Assembly: GCF_014841565.1 (NCBI RefSeq) | Contig: NZ_JACYUD010000001.1 | Span: forward strand, 434,001 to 498,000 | Direction: 5' to 3' | DNA: 64,000 bases | Source of the DNA: Rhizobium sp. CFBP 8762 | GTDB lineage: Bacteria > Pseudomonadota > Alphaproteobacteria > Rhizobiales > Rhizobiaceae | Shown here: positions 35,785-43,764 of the stretch, in pieces | Layout of the letters: each line of letters starts with the position of its first letter | Numbering within the stretch: position 1 is the first letter of the stretch | Notes under the pieces: generated by a model | Database searches by the model: none | What the model was told of the DNA's origin: nothing | Seen by the model: only the letters and a program-made list of their open reading frames with translations | Position numbers and translations under genes: made by a program

Positions 35785-36603
35785 TCAATGGTTCTCCAGC
35801 GCCTGTGCCGCCGCCACCAGTGCCGCGATACCACGCTCGGGCGCTGCGCACAAAACGCTGTGGCGCACGGTTGAGCGGTTATAGGTCAGCGGCTTGCCAT
35901 CCAGCGCCGTCAGGCTGCCACCGGCCTGTTGCAGGATGAGATCGGCAGCGGCCAGATCCCAGTCATGCGAATTGGTCTTGACGATAGTGCCATCGATCCG
36001 CCCATCGGCAATCATCACCAGCCGGTAGGCCAGCGAGGGCACATGGCCGATGCGGTGCACGCCGGCGCGATAGCCGTCCTCCAGTCCGGTAATCATATCG
36101 GCAGCCGAAGCAAATTGCAGCAAGCCCGTCTCGCGCGGTGGGTGAACGTGGATGGGCTTGCCGTTCAGCAACGCCACGCTGTCACTGGTTGCCTGATATA
36201 GCTGGCCCAGAACGGGCGCATACAGCGCCGCAGAAATTGGACGGCCACGATGCACCACGGCCACGCACACGCACCAGACATCCAGCCCCTCAATAAACGC
36301 GCGCGTGCCATCAATGGGGTCAACCACGAACACGGTCTCATGCGTCAGGCGCACCTTGTCGTCGTCGGTTTCTTCCGACAGCCAACCGTAATCGGGCCGT
36401 GCGGCCAGAAGCATCTCTTTCAAAATATCGTTGGAGGCAAAATCCGCCGCGCTGACAGGGGACTTGTCGCCGTTTTTCCACCAGACTTCCGGTTTTTTGC
36501 CAAAGAACTCCATGGCCTTATCGCCCGCGGCCCGCGCGGCAGCGGTGATCAGCGTCAGATCCTCAGACAAGGAATAGGAAGTTTGGGGTGCAGTCAAAGT
36601 CAT
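35785..36603 (-). CDS. cysQ: 3'(2'),5'-bisphosphate nucleotidase CysQ-like
   Basis: Inositol-monophosphatase superfamily, 272 residues. Metal-binding residues in order: E in LSEETDDD, DPIDGTRAFIEG (Asp-Pro-Ile-Asp-Gly-Thr) near residue 100, and WDLAAADLILQQAGG. WWKNGDKSPVSAADFASN is the CysQ-type N-terminal motif. It hydrolyses PAP/PAPS from sulfate activation. The ATG at 36603 starts the homologous part; a GTG at 36699 that overlaps the pmbA stop codon (TGA) would add 32 residues and cannot be excluded. Confidence 0.88.
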   Translation of the reverse strand: MTLTAPQTSYSLSEDLTLITAAARAAGDKAMEFFGKKPEVWWKNGDKSPVSAADFASNDILKEMLLAARPDYGWLSEETDDDKVRLTHETVFVVDPIDGTRAFIEGLDVWCVCVAVVHRGRPISAALYAPVLGQLYQATSDSVALLNGKPIHVHPPRETGLLQFASAADMITGLEDGYRAGVHRIGHVPSLAYRLVMIADGRIDGTIVKTNSHDWDLAAADLILQQAGGSLTALDGKPLTYNRSTVRHSVLCAAPERGIAALVAAAQALENH

Positions 36604-36695
36604 CGGGTCATCGTCCTTCCAAAGGCGCACGCAGGATTGCCGCGCCTTGGCCGTCTTCCCCCCATTTGAACCACGCCTCTCCCAAAGCGGTGCTT

Positions 36696-38042
36696 TCACA
36701 GTCCAGCGAGTGTCATACCTTCGATAGCCAGTGTGGGGCTTGCGTGCCCATATTTGCGGTCGATATCGCTGGCGGGTGTCAGCGCCATAAACATCTGCTT
36801 CAAATTGGACGCCAGCGTGACCTCCGATACGGCAAAGGTCAGTTGACCATTCTCGATCCAGTAGCCAGATGCTCCGCGGCTATATTCGCCTGTCACCATA
36901 TTGACGCCCTGGCCGATCAATTCGGTGACATAGAAACCGTTGGCGATGCCGCCGATCAAATCTTCGCGCGAAAGCGTGCCCGGCTCCAGCGCCAGATTGG
37001 TCGAAGTCGGCGAGACCGATGTGCCGCTGCGCGAGCCGCGTCCATTGGTGGGAAGCCCAAGCTCCCGGCCCGTGGAGGTAGACAGGAACCAATGGTTCAG
37101 AATGCCATCCTCGATCATTGCCAGCTTCTGCCCGGTAACGCCTTCACCATCGAAGGGCCGGGACGCGGAGCCGCGCACCACCAGCGGGTCGTCAGTCAGC
37201 GTCAGGCCGGATTTCAGCACCTGTTGGCCCATACGGTCGCGCAGAAAGCTGGTCTTGCGGGCAACCGATGCGCCATTGATGGCACCGGCAATGTGGCCAA
37301 CAAAACCGCGCGCCACGCGTGGATCAAACACAACGGTCACATTCTGCGCGGTTGGCACCTGACGCGGGTTCAGGCGCGCCACGGCGCGCTCACCGGCCAC
37401 GCGGCCGAGCTTGTCCGGCGCATCGAGATCGGCGAAGAACAATCGGCTGTCGTAATCGTAATCGCGCTCCATGCCTGTGCCTTCGCCTGCGATCACACTG
37501 ACGGAACGACCGAAACGCGTGCCCATATAGGACCCGGAAAACCCGTGGGATGTGACCAGCACCATGCCGCCCATGCCCGCAGACGTGCTGGCACCGCTGG
37601 AATTGCTGACGCCGCTGACCGCTAAAGCCGCCTCTTCCATGGCAAGGGCGGCATCGGTCAGTTGCTCGGTCGACACTTCGGTGGCGTCGAACAGATCAAG
37701 GTCCGGATAAGATTTGGCCAGCCGGTCTTCATCGGCGAGGCAAGCATAGGGGTCTTCCGGCGAGGCCTTCGCCATGGCGACGGCGCGCTCTGCCAGCACT
37801 TTCAGATCAAAACCGGGATTGGCCGAAACACTGGCGACGCGCTTGCCGACAAACACGCGCAGCGAGAAATCGTCACCCTCTGAGCTTTCGGTGTTTTCGA
37901 CCTTGCCGAGCCGCACAGAAACCGAGCGCGAGCGGCCACGGACAACCACGGCATCGGCCTGATCGGCACCAGCAGTGCGGGCCAAATCGATCAGTTCTTC
38001 GGCGCGATTTAAAAGTAGCGCCGAATCGAGGGTATCGGACAT
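36696..38042 (-). CDS. pmbA: TldE/PmbA-family metalloprotease
   Basis: 448 residues. The non-catalytic partner (TldE/PmbA) of the TldD/TldE protease that processes modified peptides such as microcins and helps degrade antitoxins. Visible: RAEELIDLARTAGADQADAVVVRGRSRSVSVRLG at the start, GVSNSSGASTSAGMGGMVLVTSHGFSG, FDGEGVTGQKLAMIEDGIL and the C-terminal SEVTLASNLKQMFMAL. The HExxxH of TldD is absent, as expected. The ATG at 38042 has AAAGG eight bases upstream. The conserved order pmbA-cysQ-DUF4170-waaA is intact. Confidence 0.93.
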   Translation of the reverse strand: MSDTLDSALLLNRAEELIDLARTAGADQADAVVVRGRSRSVSVRLGKVENTESSEGDDFSLRVFVGKRVASVSANPGFDLKVLAERAVAMAKASPEDPYACLADEDRLAKSYPDLDLFDATEVSTEQLTDAALAMEEAALAVSGVSNSSGASTSAGMGGMVLVTSHGFSGSYMGTRFGRSVSVIAGEGTGMERDYDYDSRLFFADLDAPDKLGRVAGERAVARLNPRQVPTAQNVTVVFDPRVARGFVGHIAGAINGASVARKTSFLRDRMGQQVLKSGLTLTDDPLVVRGSASRPFDGEGVTGQKLAMIEDGILNHWFLSTSTGRELGLPTNGRGSRSGTSVSPTSTNLALEPGTLSREDLIGGIANGFYVTELIGQGVNMVTGEYSRGASGYWIENGQLTFAVSEVTLASNLKQMFMALTPASDIDRKYGHASPTLAIEGMTLAGL

Positions 38043-38148
38043 GATTTTGCCTTTCATTCCAGCCCCATTTATTGTGCACTGGCCACCGCATCAAGGGGAA
38101 ACACCTTGATTCCCCATAACGAGACAAGGTTTTCGCGGAAATGACCCG

Positions 38149-39966
38149 ATGAGCACAGAGCCAGCGTTTTACTCCGAGTCCCTCATGCTGCTGGGTGGCG
38201 CAGTGGTGGCTGCTCCGCTGTTCAAAAAGCTGGGGCTTGGAACCGTGCTCGGCTATCTCGCTGCCGGTATCATCATCGGCCCGCTTTTGCACAAGATCAC
38301 CGACGGCATCGAAATCCTCGGTTTTGCTGAACTCGGCGTGGTGTTTCTGTTGTTTGTCATCGGGCTGGAGCTGAAACCCTCACGTCTGTGGCAGATGCGG
38401 CGCGATATTTTTGGCCTTGGCATGGCGCAGGTGGTGCTGACGGGAGCGGCCCTGTCCGCACTTGTCTATGGTTTGGGGCTTCTAGACTGGGCCGGTAGCG
38501 TTATCGCCGGGTTTGGTCTGGCCTTATCGTCAACGGCATTTGCGCTGCAAATCATGGAGGAAGCGGGTGAAACCAACACCGCCCACGGTCGCCGGTCGTT
38601 CTCGCTGCTCCTGTTTCAGGACATGGCCATCGTGCCGTTGCTGGCGCTGATTCCGCTTCTGGCGTTTCAGGCACCCAACGATCCGACGCCGCCGTGGGAG
38701 GATTTCTCGATAGCGGTGGCTGCCATTATCGCCATGGTTCTCGCAGGCCGCTATCTCCTCAATCCGCTGTTCACCGTGCTGGCCCGCACCGGTGCGCGCG
38801 AGGTGATGATTGCAGCCGCCCTTCTGGTCGTACTGGGCTCGGCGACGCTCATGCAGCTTGCCGGACTATCGATGGGTATGGGCGCGTTTCTAGCGGGCCT
38901 TCTGCTGTCCGAATCCTCCTACCGGCACGAGCTGGAAGCCGATATCGAGCCGTTTCGCGGCATTCTGCTGGCGCTGTTTTTCATGGCAGTCGGCCTGTCG
39001 CTGGATCTGGACGTGATTGCGCAAAACCTCTTGCTCATCGCTATCGCCGTACCCTGCCTGATGGTTGTGAAATCGCTCATTCTCTACGTCATTTGTCGCC
39101 TGACCCGTTCCAGCCATAATGATGCGGTGCGCATTGCGCTGTTACTGCCGCAAGGTGGAGAATTCGGCTTCGTGCTGTTTTCGGCGGCGGCGGCGGCGGG
39201 CGTGTTTTCGCTTAGTACCAGTTCGCTGTTGATTGCGATTGTGACCCTCTCCATGGCGCTGACCCCTGCGGCTTCCGCGCTGGCCGGGGTGCTGCAAACG
39301 GAAGCTGTGCGAGAAGAGATGGAGGAAGATTTCGATGGGGCCGGCTCCGATGTGTTGATGGTGGGCTTTTCCCGTTTCGGCCAGATTGCAGCCCAAATCC
39401 TGCTTGCGGGCGGCTCCAATGTCACGGTCATCGATTACTCTGCCTCCCGTGTGCGACAGGCGGCAAGCTTCGGCTTTCGCATCTATTTCGGCGATGGCAC
39501 CCGCAAAGATGTTTTGCGCGCGGCGGGGATTGAACGCGCGAAGATTGTTGCCGTCTGTACCCATAAGCCCGAATTGACCGACAAGATCGTAGAGCTTGTA
39601 AAGGCCGAATACCCCAATGTGCGCCTGTTCGTCCGCTCCTATGATCGCATCCACACGATTGCGCTGCGCGCCAAGGGCGTGGATTTTGAAACCCGCGAAA
39701 CCTTCGAATCCGGTCTTGTGTTTGGCCGTCGCACGCTGGAAGAACTGGGCCTGCGGGAGGACCGCGCTCTCGCCATCATGGACGATATCCGGCGGCGCGA
39801 TGAGGCACGGCTGGAATTGCAAGCCGTGGAAGGCATTACCGCCGGGCGCGATATGCTGCACAGCAAGCCGGTAAAGCCGGAGCCGCTGATCAAGCCGAAA
39901 CGAGATACCGCAGAGCATATCGCCGAGCCGACGGGTGTGATTGCGACGCCTTATACGGGCTCGTAA
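38149..39966 (+). CDS. CPA2-family monovalent cation:proton antiporter (KefB-like)
   Basis: 605 residues. About twelve membrane helices in residues 1-385 (LGTVLGYLAAGIIIGPLLHKI; LALSSTAFALQIMEE; AFLAGLLLSESSYRHELEADIEPFRGILLALFFMAVGLSLD), then a TrkA-N/RCK domain (about 400-520; VLMVGFSRFGQIAAQILLAGG with a slightly altered GxGxxG), then a short disordered tail. It exchanges K+ (or Na+) for protons; the RCK domain gates it with nucleotides or glutathione adducts in KefB/KefC. It is divergent from pmbA and overlaps the convergent rsmD by 16 bases. Confidence 0.92.
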   Translation: MSTEPAFYSESLMLLGGAVVAAPLFKKLGLGTVLGYLAAGIIIGPLLHKITDGIEILGFAELGVVFLLFVIGLELKPSRLWQMRRDIFGLGMAQVVLTGAALSALVYGLGLLDWAGSVIAGFGLALSSTAFALQIMEEAGETNTAHGRRSFSLLLFQDMAIVPLLALIPLLAFQAPNDPTPPWEDFSIAVAAIIAMVLAGRYLLNPLFTVLARTGAREVMIAAALLVVLGSATLMQLAGLSMGMGAFLAGLLLSESSYRHELEADIEPFRGILLALFFMAVGLSLDLDVIAQNLLLIAIAVPCLMVVKSLILYVICRLTRSSHNDAVRIALLLPQGGEFGFVLFSAAAAAGVFSLSTSSLLIAIVTLSMALTPAASALAGVLQTEAVREEMEEDFDGAGSDVLMVGFSRFGQIAAQILLAGGSNVTVIDYSASRVRQAASFGFRIYFGDGTRKDVLRAAGIERAKIVAVCTHKPELTDKIVELVKAEYPNVRLFVRSYDRIHTIALRAKGVDFETRETFESGLVFGRRTLEELGLREDRALAIMDDIRRRDEARLELQAVEGITAGRDMLHSKPVKPEPLIKPKRDTAEHIAEPTGVIATPYTGS

Positions 39967-40511
39967 CGATAAAAATGAATGCGGGTTTCCCCGAAAGCCC
40001 GCATATCCAATGGCCTGAACGCGGGTGGCAGGACCGGCTGCATATCCGTCCGCTCCTCCAGAATGGCGAGCGCGCCATTCACCAGCCAGCCGCCCGTGCT
40101 GGCCGATATCAGAGCCGCCTCCCCCAGGCCCTTGGCATAGGGCGGATCGGCGAAGACCATATCAAACGGCTCCATGGTGCCAGCGGGCCCAAGGTCCGTC
40201 GCATCGCGGCGAAACACCTTGGCGCGGCCCTGCAAGCCAAACGCCTCGATATTTTCGCGCAGCAGGCCGCGTCCTTCGACGCTGTTTTCAACAAACAGGC
40301 CGAAGCGACAGCCACGCGAAATGGCCTCCAGCCCAACCGCGCCCGTTCCCGCAAAAATATCGAGAACGCGTGCGCCGTTAAGTGCCTCTGGATAGGCGTG
40401 GCTTATGATGTTGAACAGGCTTTCGCGGGTTCTGTCCGTTGTCGGGCGGATGGCGTCCGACTTGGGAGACACCAGTGACCGCCCGCGAAATTCACCGCCG
40501 ACGATCCGCAC
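39951..40511 (-). CDS. rsmD: 16S rRNA (guanine966-N2)-methyltransferase
   Basis: 186 residues. Begins with RIVGGEFRGRSLVSPKSDAIRPTTDRTRESLFNII, the family's N-terminal motif, then DIFAGTGAVGLEAISRG (SAM binding) and the catalytic FADPPYAKG. Methylates G966 of 16S rRNA. The start is GTG at 40511, inside the end of the upstream rluB gene (overlap of 20 bases); the overlapping long frame further upstream is only the rluB repeat region read in another frame. Tight coupling with a pseudouridine synthase makes a small rRNA modification operon. Confidence 0.93.
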   Translation of the reverse strand: MRIVGGEFRGRSLVSPKSDAIRPTTDRTRESLFNIISHAYPEALNGARVLDIFAGTGAVGLEAISRGCRFGLFVENSVEGRGLLRENIEAFGLQGRAKVFRRDATDLGPAGTMEPFDMVFADPPYAKGLGEAALISASTGGWLVNGALAILEERTDMQPVLPPAFRPLDMRAFGETRIHFYRYEPV

Positions 40512-42420
40512 CGCGTGCCCCGCTTGGTTTGCCGCCGGATGGTTTTCCGCCATAGGGCTTATCACCGCCAGAGCGGCCACCGCTTGGTTTCTCACCAAAC
40601 GACTTGCCGCCAGACGGTTTACCACCGAAGGACTTGGCCCCCGACGACTTACCGCCAAAAGGCCTGTCACCGGAAGGCTTGTCGCCGAAGGATGGCTTGC
40701 CACGCGGCTTATCGCCAAACGATTTCGCGCCGAATGGTTTATCACCCTCACGCCGTGGCGGACGGTCGCCATCGCGTGGCGGTCGGCTGTCGTCGCGCGG
40801 CGGACGGCTGCCCTCGCTACGGGGGCGATCACTGCGGGGTGGGCGATCACCAAAGCCACGCGGGCCTTCACTGCGGCCAAAGCCGCCGCGTCTGCGTTCC
40901 GCTGCCGCTTCTTCCTCGCGGTTGATTTCAGTGGAGCGAATCCATTCCCGGCCATCATCCGCACGGTTGACGATCACGCGCGGGCCGCGATCGGGCCGCT
41001 CCGGCGCGCCGGATTTCTTGCGATCCGGGTCGAATTTGCGCACGATTGGCGCGCCATCCTTGGTACGACCAAACCGCTTGGCGCGTGGAACCGTATCATT
41101 GCGCTCGCGGCGCACAGGGGTCGCGGCCTCTTCACCCTCGACCTTCGGTTTTTTCTCCGCAATCGGGCGCGCACCGGGAGCCATCCAGACATTGGCCTTG
41201 CGGGCACGAAAACCGGGCTCGCGTTTTGGACCATTCTCAAACTTCGGTGCATCGAACGCTTTACCGCCCGCACCACCGCGCTCCCCGCTGTTGCGGTCGG
41301 GGCGACGATTACCGGCATGGGCATCGCGTTTGGTATCAAGACGACCCAGCGCCCGTTCACGGCGGTCCTCCGGCTTGTCGCGGAAGCTGCGCGGCTCTGC
41401 CCGGTCTGTCTTGTCTGCCTTGGGCGACCATTCGGACTTCGCGGGCTTTGCGTCTTCGTCCGGGGTATTGTCATAGAGAGGCGCGTCGAAATTGGCCTTC
41501 GCCTCTTCAATCAGGCGCGGTCCAAGCTGGTCACGCAGGGTGCGGCCCTTGATTTCCTGAACGGCGCCCTCCGGCAGTTCGCCAAGCTGGAACGGCCCGT
41601 AGGAAATGCGGATCAGACGGTTGACGTCCAGACCCAGCGCGCCCAGTACGTTCTTGATTTCGCGGTTCTTGCCTTCGCGTAGCGCCATCGTCATCCAGAC
41701 GTTTGCGCCCTGCGTGCGGTCCAGCGTTGCCTCGATACCGCCGTACAAAACGCCATCGACAGCAATACCGTCCTTCAGCGTATCCAGTTTTTCCTGCGTG
41801 ATTTCGCCATGGGCGCGCACGCGGTAGCGGCGCAGCCAGCCTGTGGCAGGCAGCTCCAGAACGCGCGACAAGCCGCCATCATTGGTCAGCAGCAGAAGTC
41901 CTTCGGTGTTGATATCCAGACGACCGATGGACAGAACGCGCGGCAAATCCTTGGGCAGACGCTCAAATACCGTCGTGCGCCCTTCGGGGTCGGCATTGGT
42001 AGTCACCAGACCTGCAGGCTTGTGGTAGAGCCACAGGCGCGTGCGCTCGATGCCACGGATCGGCTCGCCATCCACCTCGATCTTGTCGGCCATGGTGGCG
42101 TTGACCACGGGCGTATCCAGAATCTTGCCGTTCAGCTTGACGCGGCCTTCCATGATCATCCGCTCAATGTCGCGGCGCGAGGCCACACCAGCGCGGGCCA
42201 TGATCTTGGAAATACGCTCGGGCTTGCCCGTATCGGTGGTCTCAGCATAAGCGCTCACCCGTGGCGTTACCGATTTGGGGCGCTCCGCGTCCTTGAACGG
42301 ACGATCACCTTTCGGCTTGCCACCACCGGAATAGGGCTTTTTATCGGACCCTGAAAACTTCGTTCCCAGACGCTTGGGTCTACCCTGGGGCCTAGCGGGG
42401 GGCTTGTCATTGAATGTCAT
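40492..42420 (-). CDS. RluB-type pseudouridine synthase with long repetitive tail
   Basis: 642 residues. The S4 RNA-binding domain (ERISKIMARAGVASRRDIERMIMEGRVKLNG, about 67-105) and the catalytic domain (LSIGRLDINTEGLLLLTNDG with the catalytic Asp, about residues 163-183; and REGKNREIKNVLGALG) take the first ~320 residues. The enzyme should make pseudouridine 2605 in 23S rRNA (RluB) or a similar site. The last ~300 residues are highly charged and disordered, rich in Arg, Lys, Asp and Gly, ending in seven 10-residue repeats. A basic ~60-residue leader also precedes S4. Such tails resemble those of DEAD-box RNA helicases and may bind RNA. Confidence 0.9.
   Translation of the reverse strand: MTFNDKPPARPQGRPKRLGTKFSGSDKKPYSGGGKPKGDRPFKDAERPKSVTPRVSAYAETTDTGKPERISKIMARAGVASRRDIERMIMEGRVKLNGKILDTPVVNATMADKIEVDGEPIRGIERTRLWLYHKPAGLVTTNADPEGRTTVFERLPKDLPRVLSIGRLDINTEGLLLLTNDGGLSRVLELPATGWLRRYRVRAHGEITQEKLDTLKDGIAVDGVLYGGIEATLDRTQGANVWMTMALREGKNREIKNVLGALGLDVNRLIRISYGPFQLGELPEGAVQEIKGRTLRDQLGPRLIEEAKANFDAPLYDNTPDEDAKPAKSEWSPKADKTDRAEPRSFRDKPEDRRERALGRLDTKRDAHAGNRRPDRNSGERGGAGGKAFDAPKFENGPKREPGFRARKANVWMAPGARPIAEKKPKVEGEEAATPVRRERNDTVPRAKRFGRTKDGAPIVRKFDPDRKKSGAPERPDRGPRVIVNRADDGREWIRSTEINREEEAAAERRRGGFGRSEGPRGFGDRPPRSDRPRSEGSRPPRDDSRPPRDGDRPPRREGDKPFGAKSFGDKPRGKPSFGDKPSGDRPFGGKSSGAKSFGGKPSGGKSFGEKPSGGRSGGDKPYGGKPSGGKPSGARGADRRR
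40519..40728 (-). repeat. Tandem 30-bp coding repeat in the pseudouridine synthase tail
   Basis: Seven degenerate units of 10 residues with a consensus like xKSFGGKPSG (variants KPSFGDKPSG, DRPFGGKSSG, GRSGGDKPYG, GKPSGGKPSG), just before the C-terminal ARGADRRR. Repeats of this kind expand and contract easily, so the copy number may differ between strains. Confidence 0.8.
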
Positions 42421-42487
42421 TTGATATTTGCCTGTGTTTTACCGTTTCCTATCAGGTCAAGCGGTCCGGGTTAAGAGGAATTCTCGC

Positions 42488-42946
42488 GTGACGGGCACAA
42501 TAAAGTTCATGGATGCAGCGCTTGAAGAGGCCCACGCTGCCAAAAAACGCGGCGAAGTGCCCATCGGCGCTGTGCTGGTGCTGGACGGAAAGATCATTGC
42601 GCGCGCCGGAAATCGCACCCGTGAACACAACGACATGACGGCGCATGCGGAAATTGTCGTGATGCGTGAAGCGTGTCGCATCCTTCAACAGGAGCGCCTC
42701 ACGGGTGCCGATCTCTATGTCACACTGGAGCCCTGCACCATGTGTGCGGCGGCTATTTCCTTCGCCCGTATCCGGCGGCTGTACTATGGCGCGGCGGACC
42801 CGAAAGGCGGCGCGGTTGACAGTGGCGTTCGCTTTTACACACAACCCACCTGCCACCATGCGCCGGAGGTGTATTCCGGCTTTGCCGAGCAGGAAGCCGC
42901 CACGATTCTCACGGACTTCTTCAAAGAAAAAAGGGACCGGCTGTAA
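42488..42946 (+). CDS. tadA: tRNA(adenosine34) deaminase
   Basis: 152 residues. Zinc-dependent deaminase that makes inosine at the wobble position of tRNA-Arg(ACG). HAE in MTAHAEIVVM and PCTMC in TLEPCTMCAAAI provide the zinc ligands and the catalytic Glu. The start is GTG at 42488, preceded by AGAGGA at good spacing; a start at 42428 would be ahead of the normal N-terminus. The gene is divergent from the pseudouridine synthase. The stop codon lies inside the loop of the terminator hairpin. Confidence 0.93.
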   Translation: MTGTIKFMDAALEEAHAAKKRGEVPIGAVLVLDGKIIARAGNRTREHNDMTAHAEIVVMREACRILQQERLTGADLYVTLEPCTMCAAAISFARIRRLYYGAADPKGGAVDSGVRFYTQPTCHHAPEVYSGFAEQEAATILTDFFKEKRDRL

Positions 42947-42957
42947 CCGGTCCCTTT
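42930..42957. terminator. Bidirectional terminator overlapping the tadA stop codon
   Basis: Stem AAAGGGACCGG / CCGGTCCCTTT with a loop CTGTAA that contains the tadA stop TAA. On the - strand the stem is followed by TTTTTTC, so it also ends the lipoprotein gene transcript. Confidence 0.85.
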
Positions 42958-42976
42958 AAATGTCATAGTGCATAAC

Positions 42977-43648
42977 CTAGAAGGGCCACCAACCGCCCTT
43001 ATTGCCGCTTTTCGCCATTTCGGCTTCTTTCTTGCGCCGCTTTTCCTTGTCTTTCTCCGGCGTACCGAGATCGGCTTCGGCACCGTCTGGCAGCTTGCGG
43101 TATTGTACCGGCGGATCACTCAACAAGCGGCGCTCATCCGTGCGGTAGCTTTCCTGCTGGCTGCGCGCCTGCCGGAACGTCTGCATCTGCTGGTTGATGG
43201 GCGTGCGTGCACGAGCGGCGCGGCTCGGGTCCATGGCAACCGCATCCGGCTGCACGGAGTTGCCACCGGTTAGCAATGGCGAGCGATACAGGCGGTTGCC
43301 TTGATTGGCATCGGCTTCATCGATCAGGCGGCGGCGGGTATCTTCCGGCGACTCGATCCACTGTGGATTGTCCTTGCCCGCAACGGACTGTTGCGGCTGC
43401 ACCAGTTCCCCACCCTTGGGGGGCTGCACGAGGCCGGGGCGCGGCTGGTACTTGACCGGGGCCTTGTTGTCGCCCTGACCAAGCGATGCGACGGAGCCAA
43501 GGTCATCAACCAATTGCGCGCCTGCCGTCTTGTCGGTTCCGTAGGTAGGGCCCACGCAACCGCTTAAGACAACCGCGCTCGAAAGCAGGCAGGTCAGACT
43601 GGCGCAGATTCGAAACGCCTTTGCCCGAAAAACTCGTGTCATTCGCAT
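42977..43648 (-). CDS. Predicted lipoprotein of unknown function
   Basis: 223 residues. Basic N-terminus, hydrophobic stretch and lipobox LSGC at about residue 30 (SSAVVLSGCVGPTYG) predict an exported lipoprotein. The rest is rich in Pro, Gln, Arg and Lys (SPEDTRRRLIDEADANQGNRLYRSPLL; MQTFRQARSQQESYRTDERRLL) and ends in a Lys/Glu-rich segment before GGWWPF. I do not recognise a domain. The ATG at 43648 has GGAAGG before it; other in-frame starts are at 43675 and 43642. It follows ileS in the same direction, 116 bases apart. Confidence 0.8.
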   Translation of the reverse strand: MRMTRVFRAKAFRICASLTCLLSSAVVLSGCVGPTYGTDKTAGAQLVDDLGSVASLGQGDNKAPVKYQPRPGLVQPPKGGELVQPQQSVAGKDNPQWIESPEDTRRRLIDEADANQGNRLYRSPLLTGGNSVQPDAVAMDPSRAARARTPINQQMQTFRQARSQQESYRTDERRLLSDPPVQYRKLPDGAEADLGTPEKDKEKRRKKEAEMAKSGNKGGWWPF

Positions 43649-43764
43649 AAAAACCCTTCCCGCGCCCCGCACCATCTTCGTGCAGCCTCCCCTGCCGGGG
43701 AATTTGGTCCAATTTCAGGCAGGTTTAACGGATGAAGGCACAAAGTGCAATCATCCGTTAACAA

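Noticed and set aside
40405-41682. 425-residue + strand open frame over the pseudouridine synthase tail
   Set aside because: It is the antisense of the repeat-rich tail; a low-complexity product with repeated Ala, Arg and Thr.
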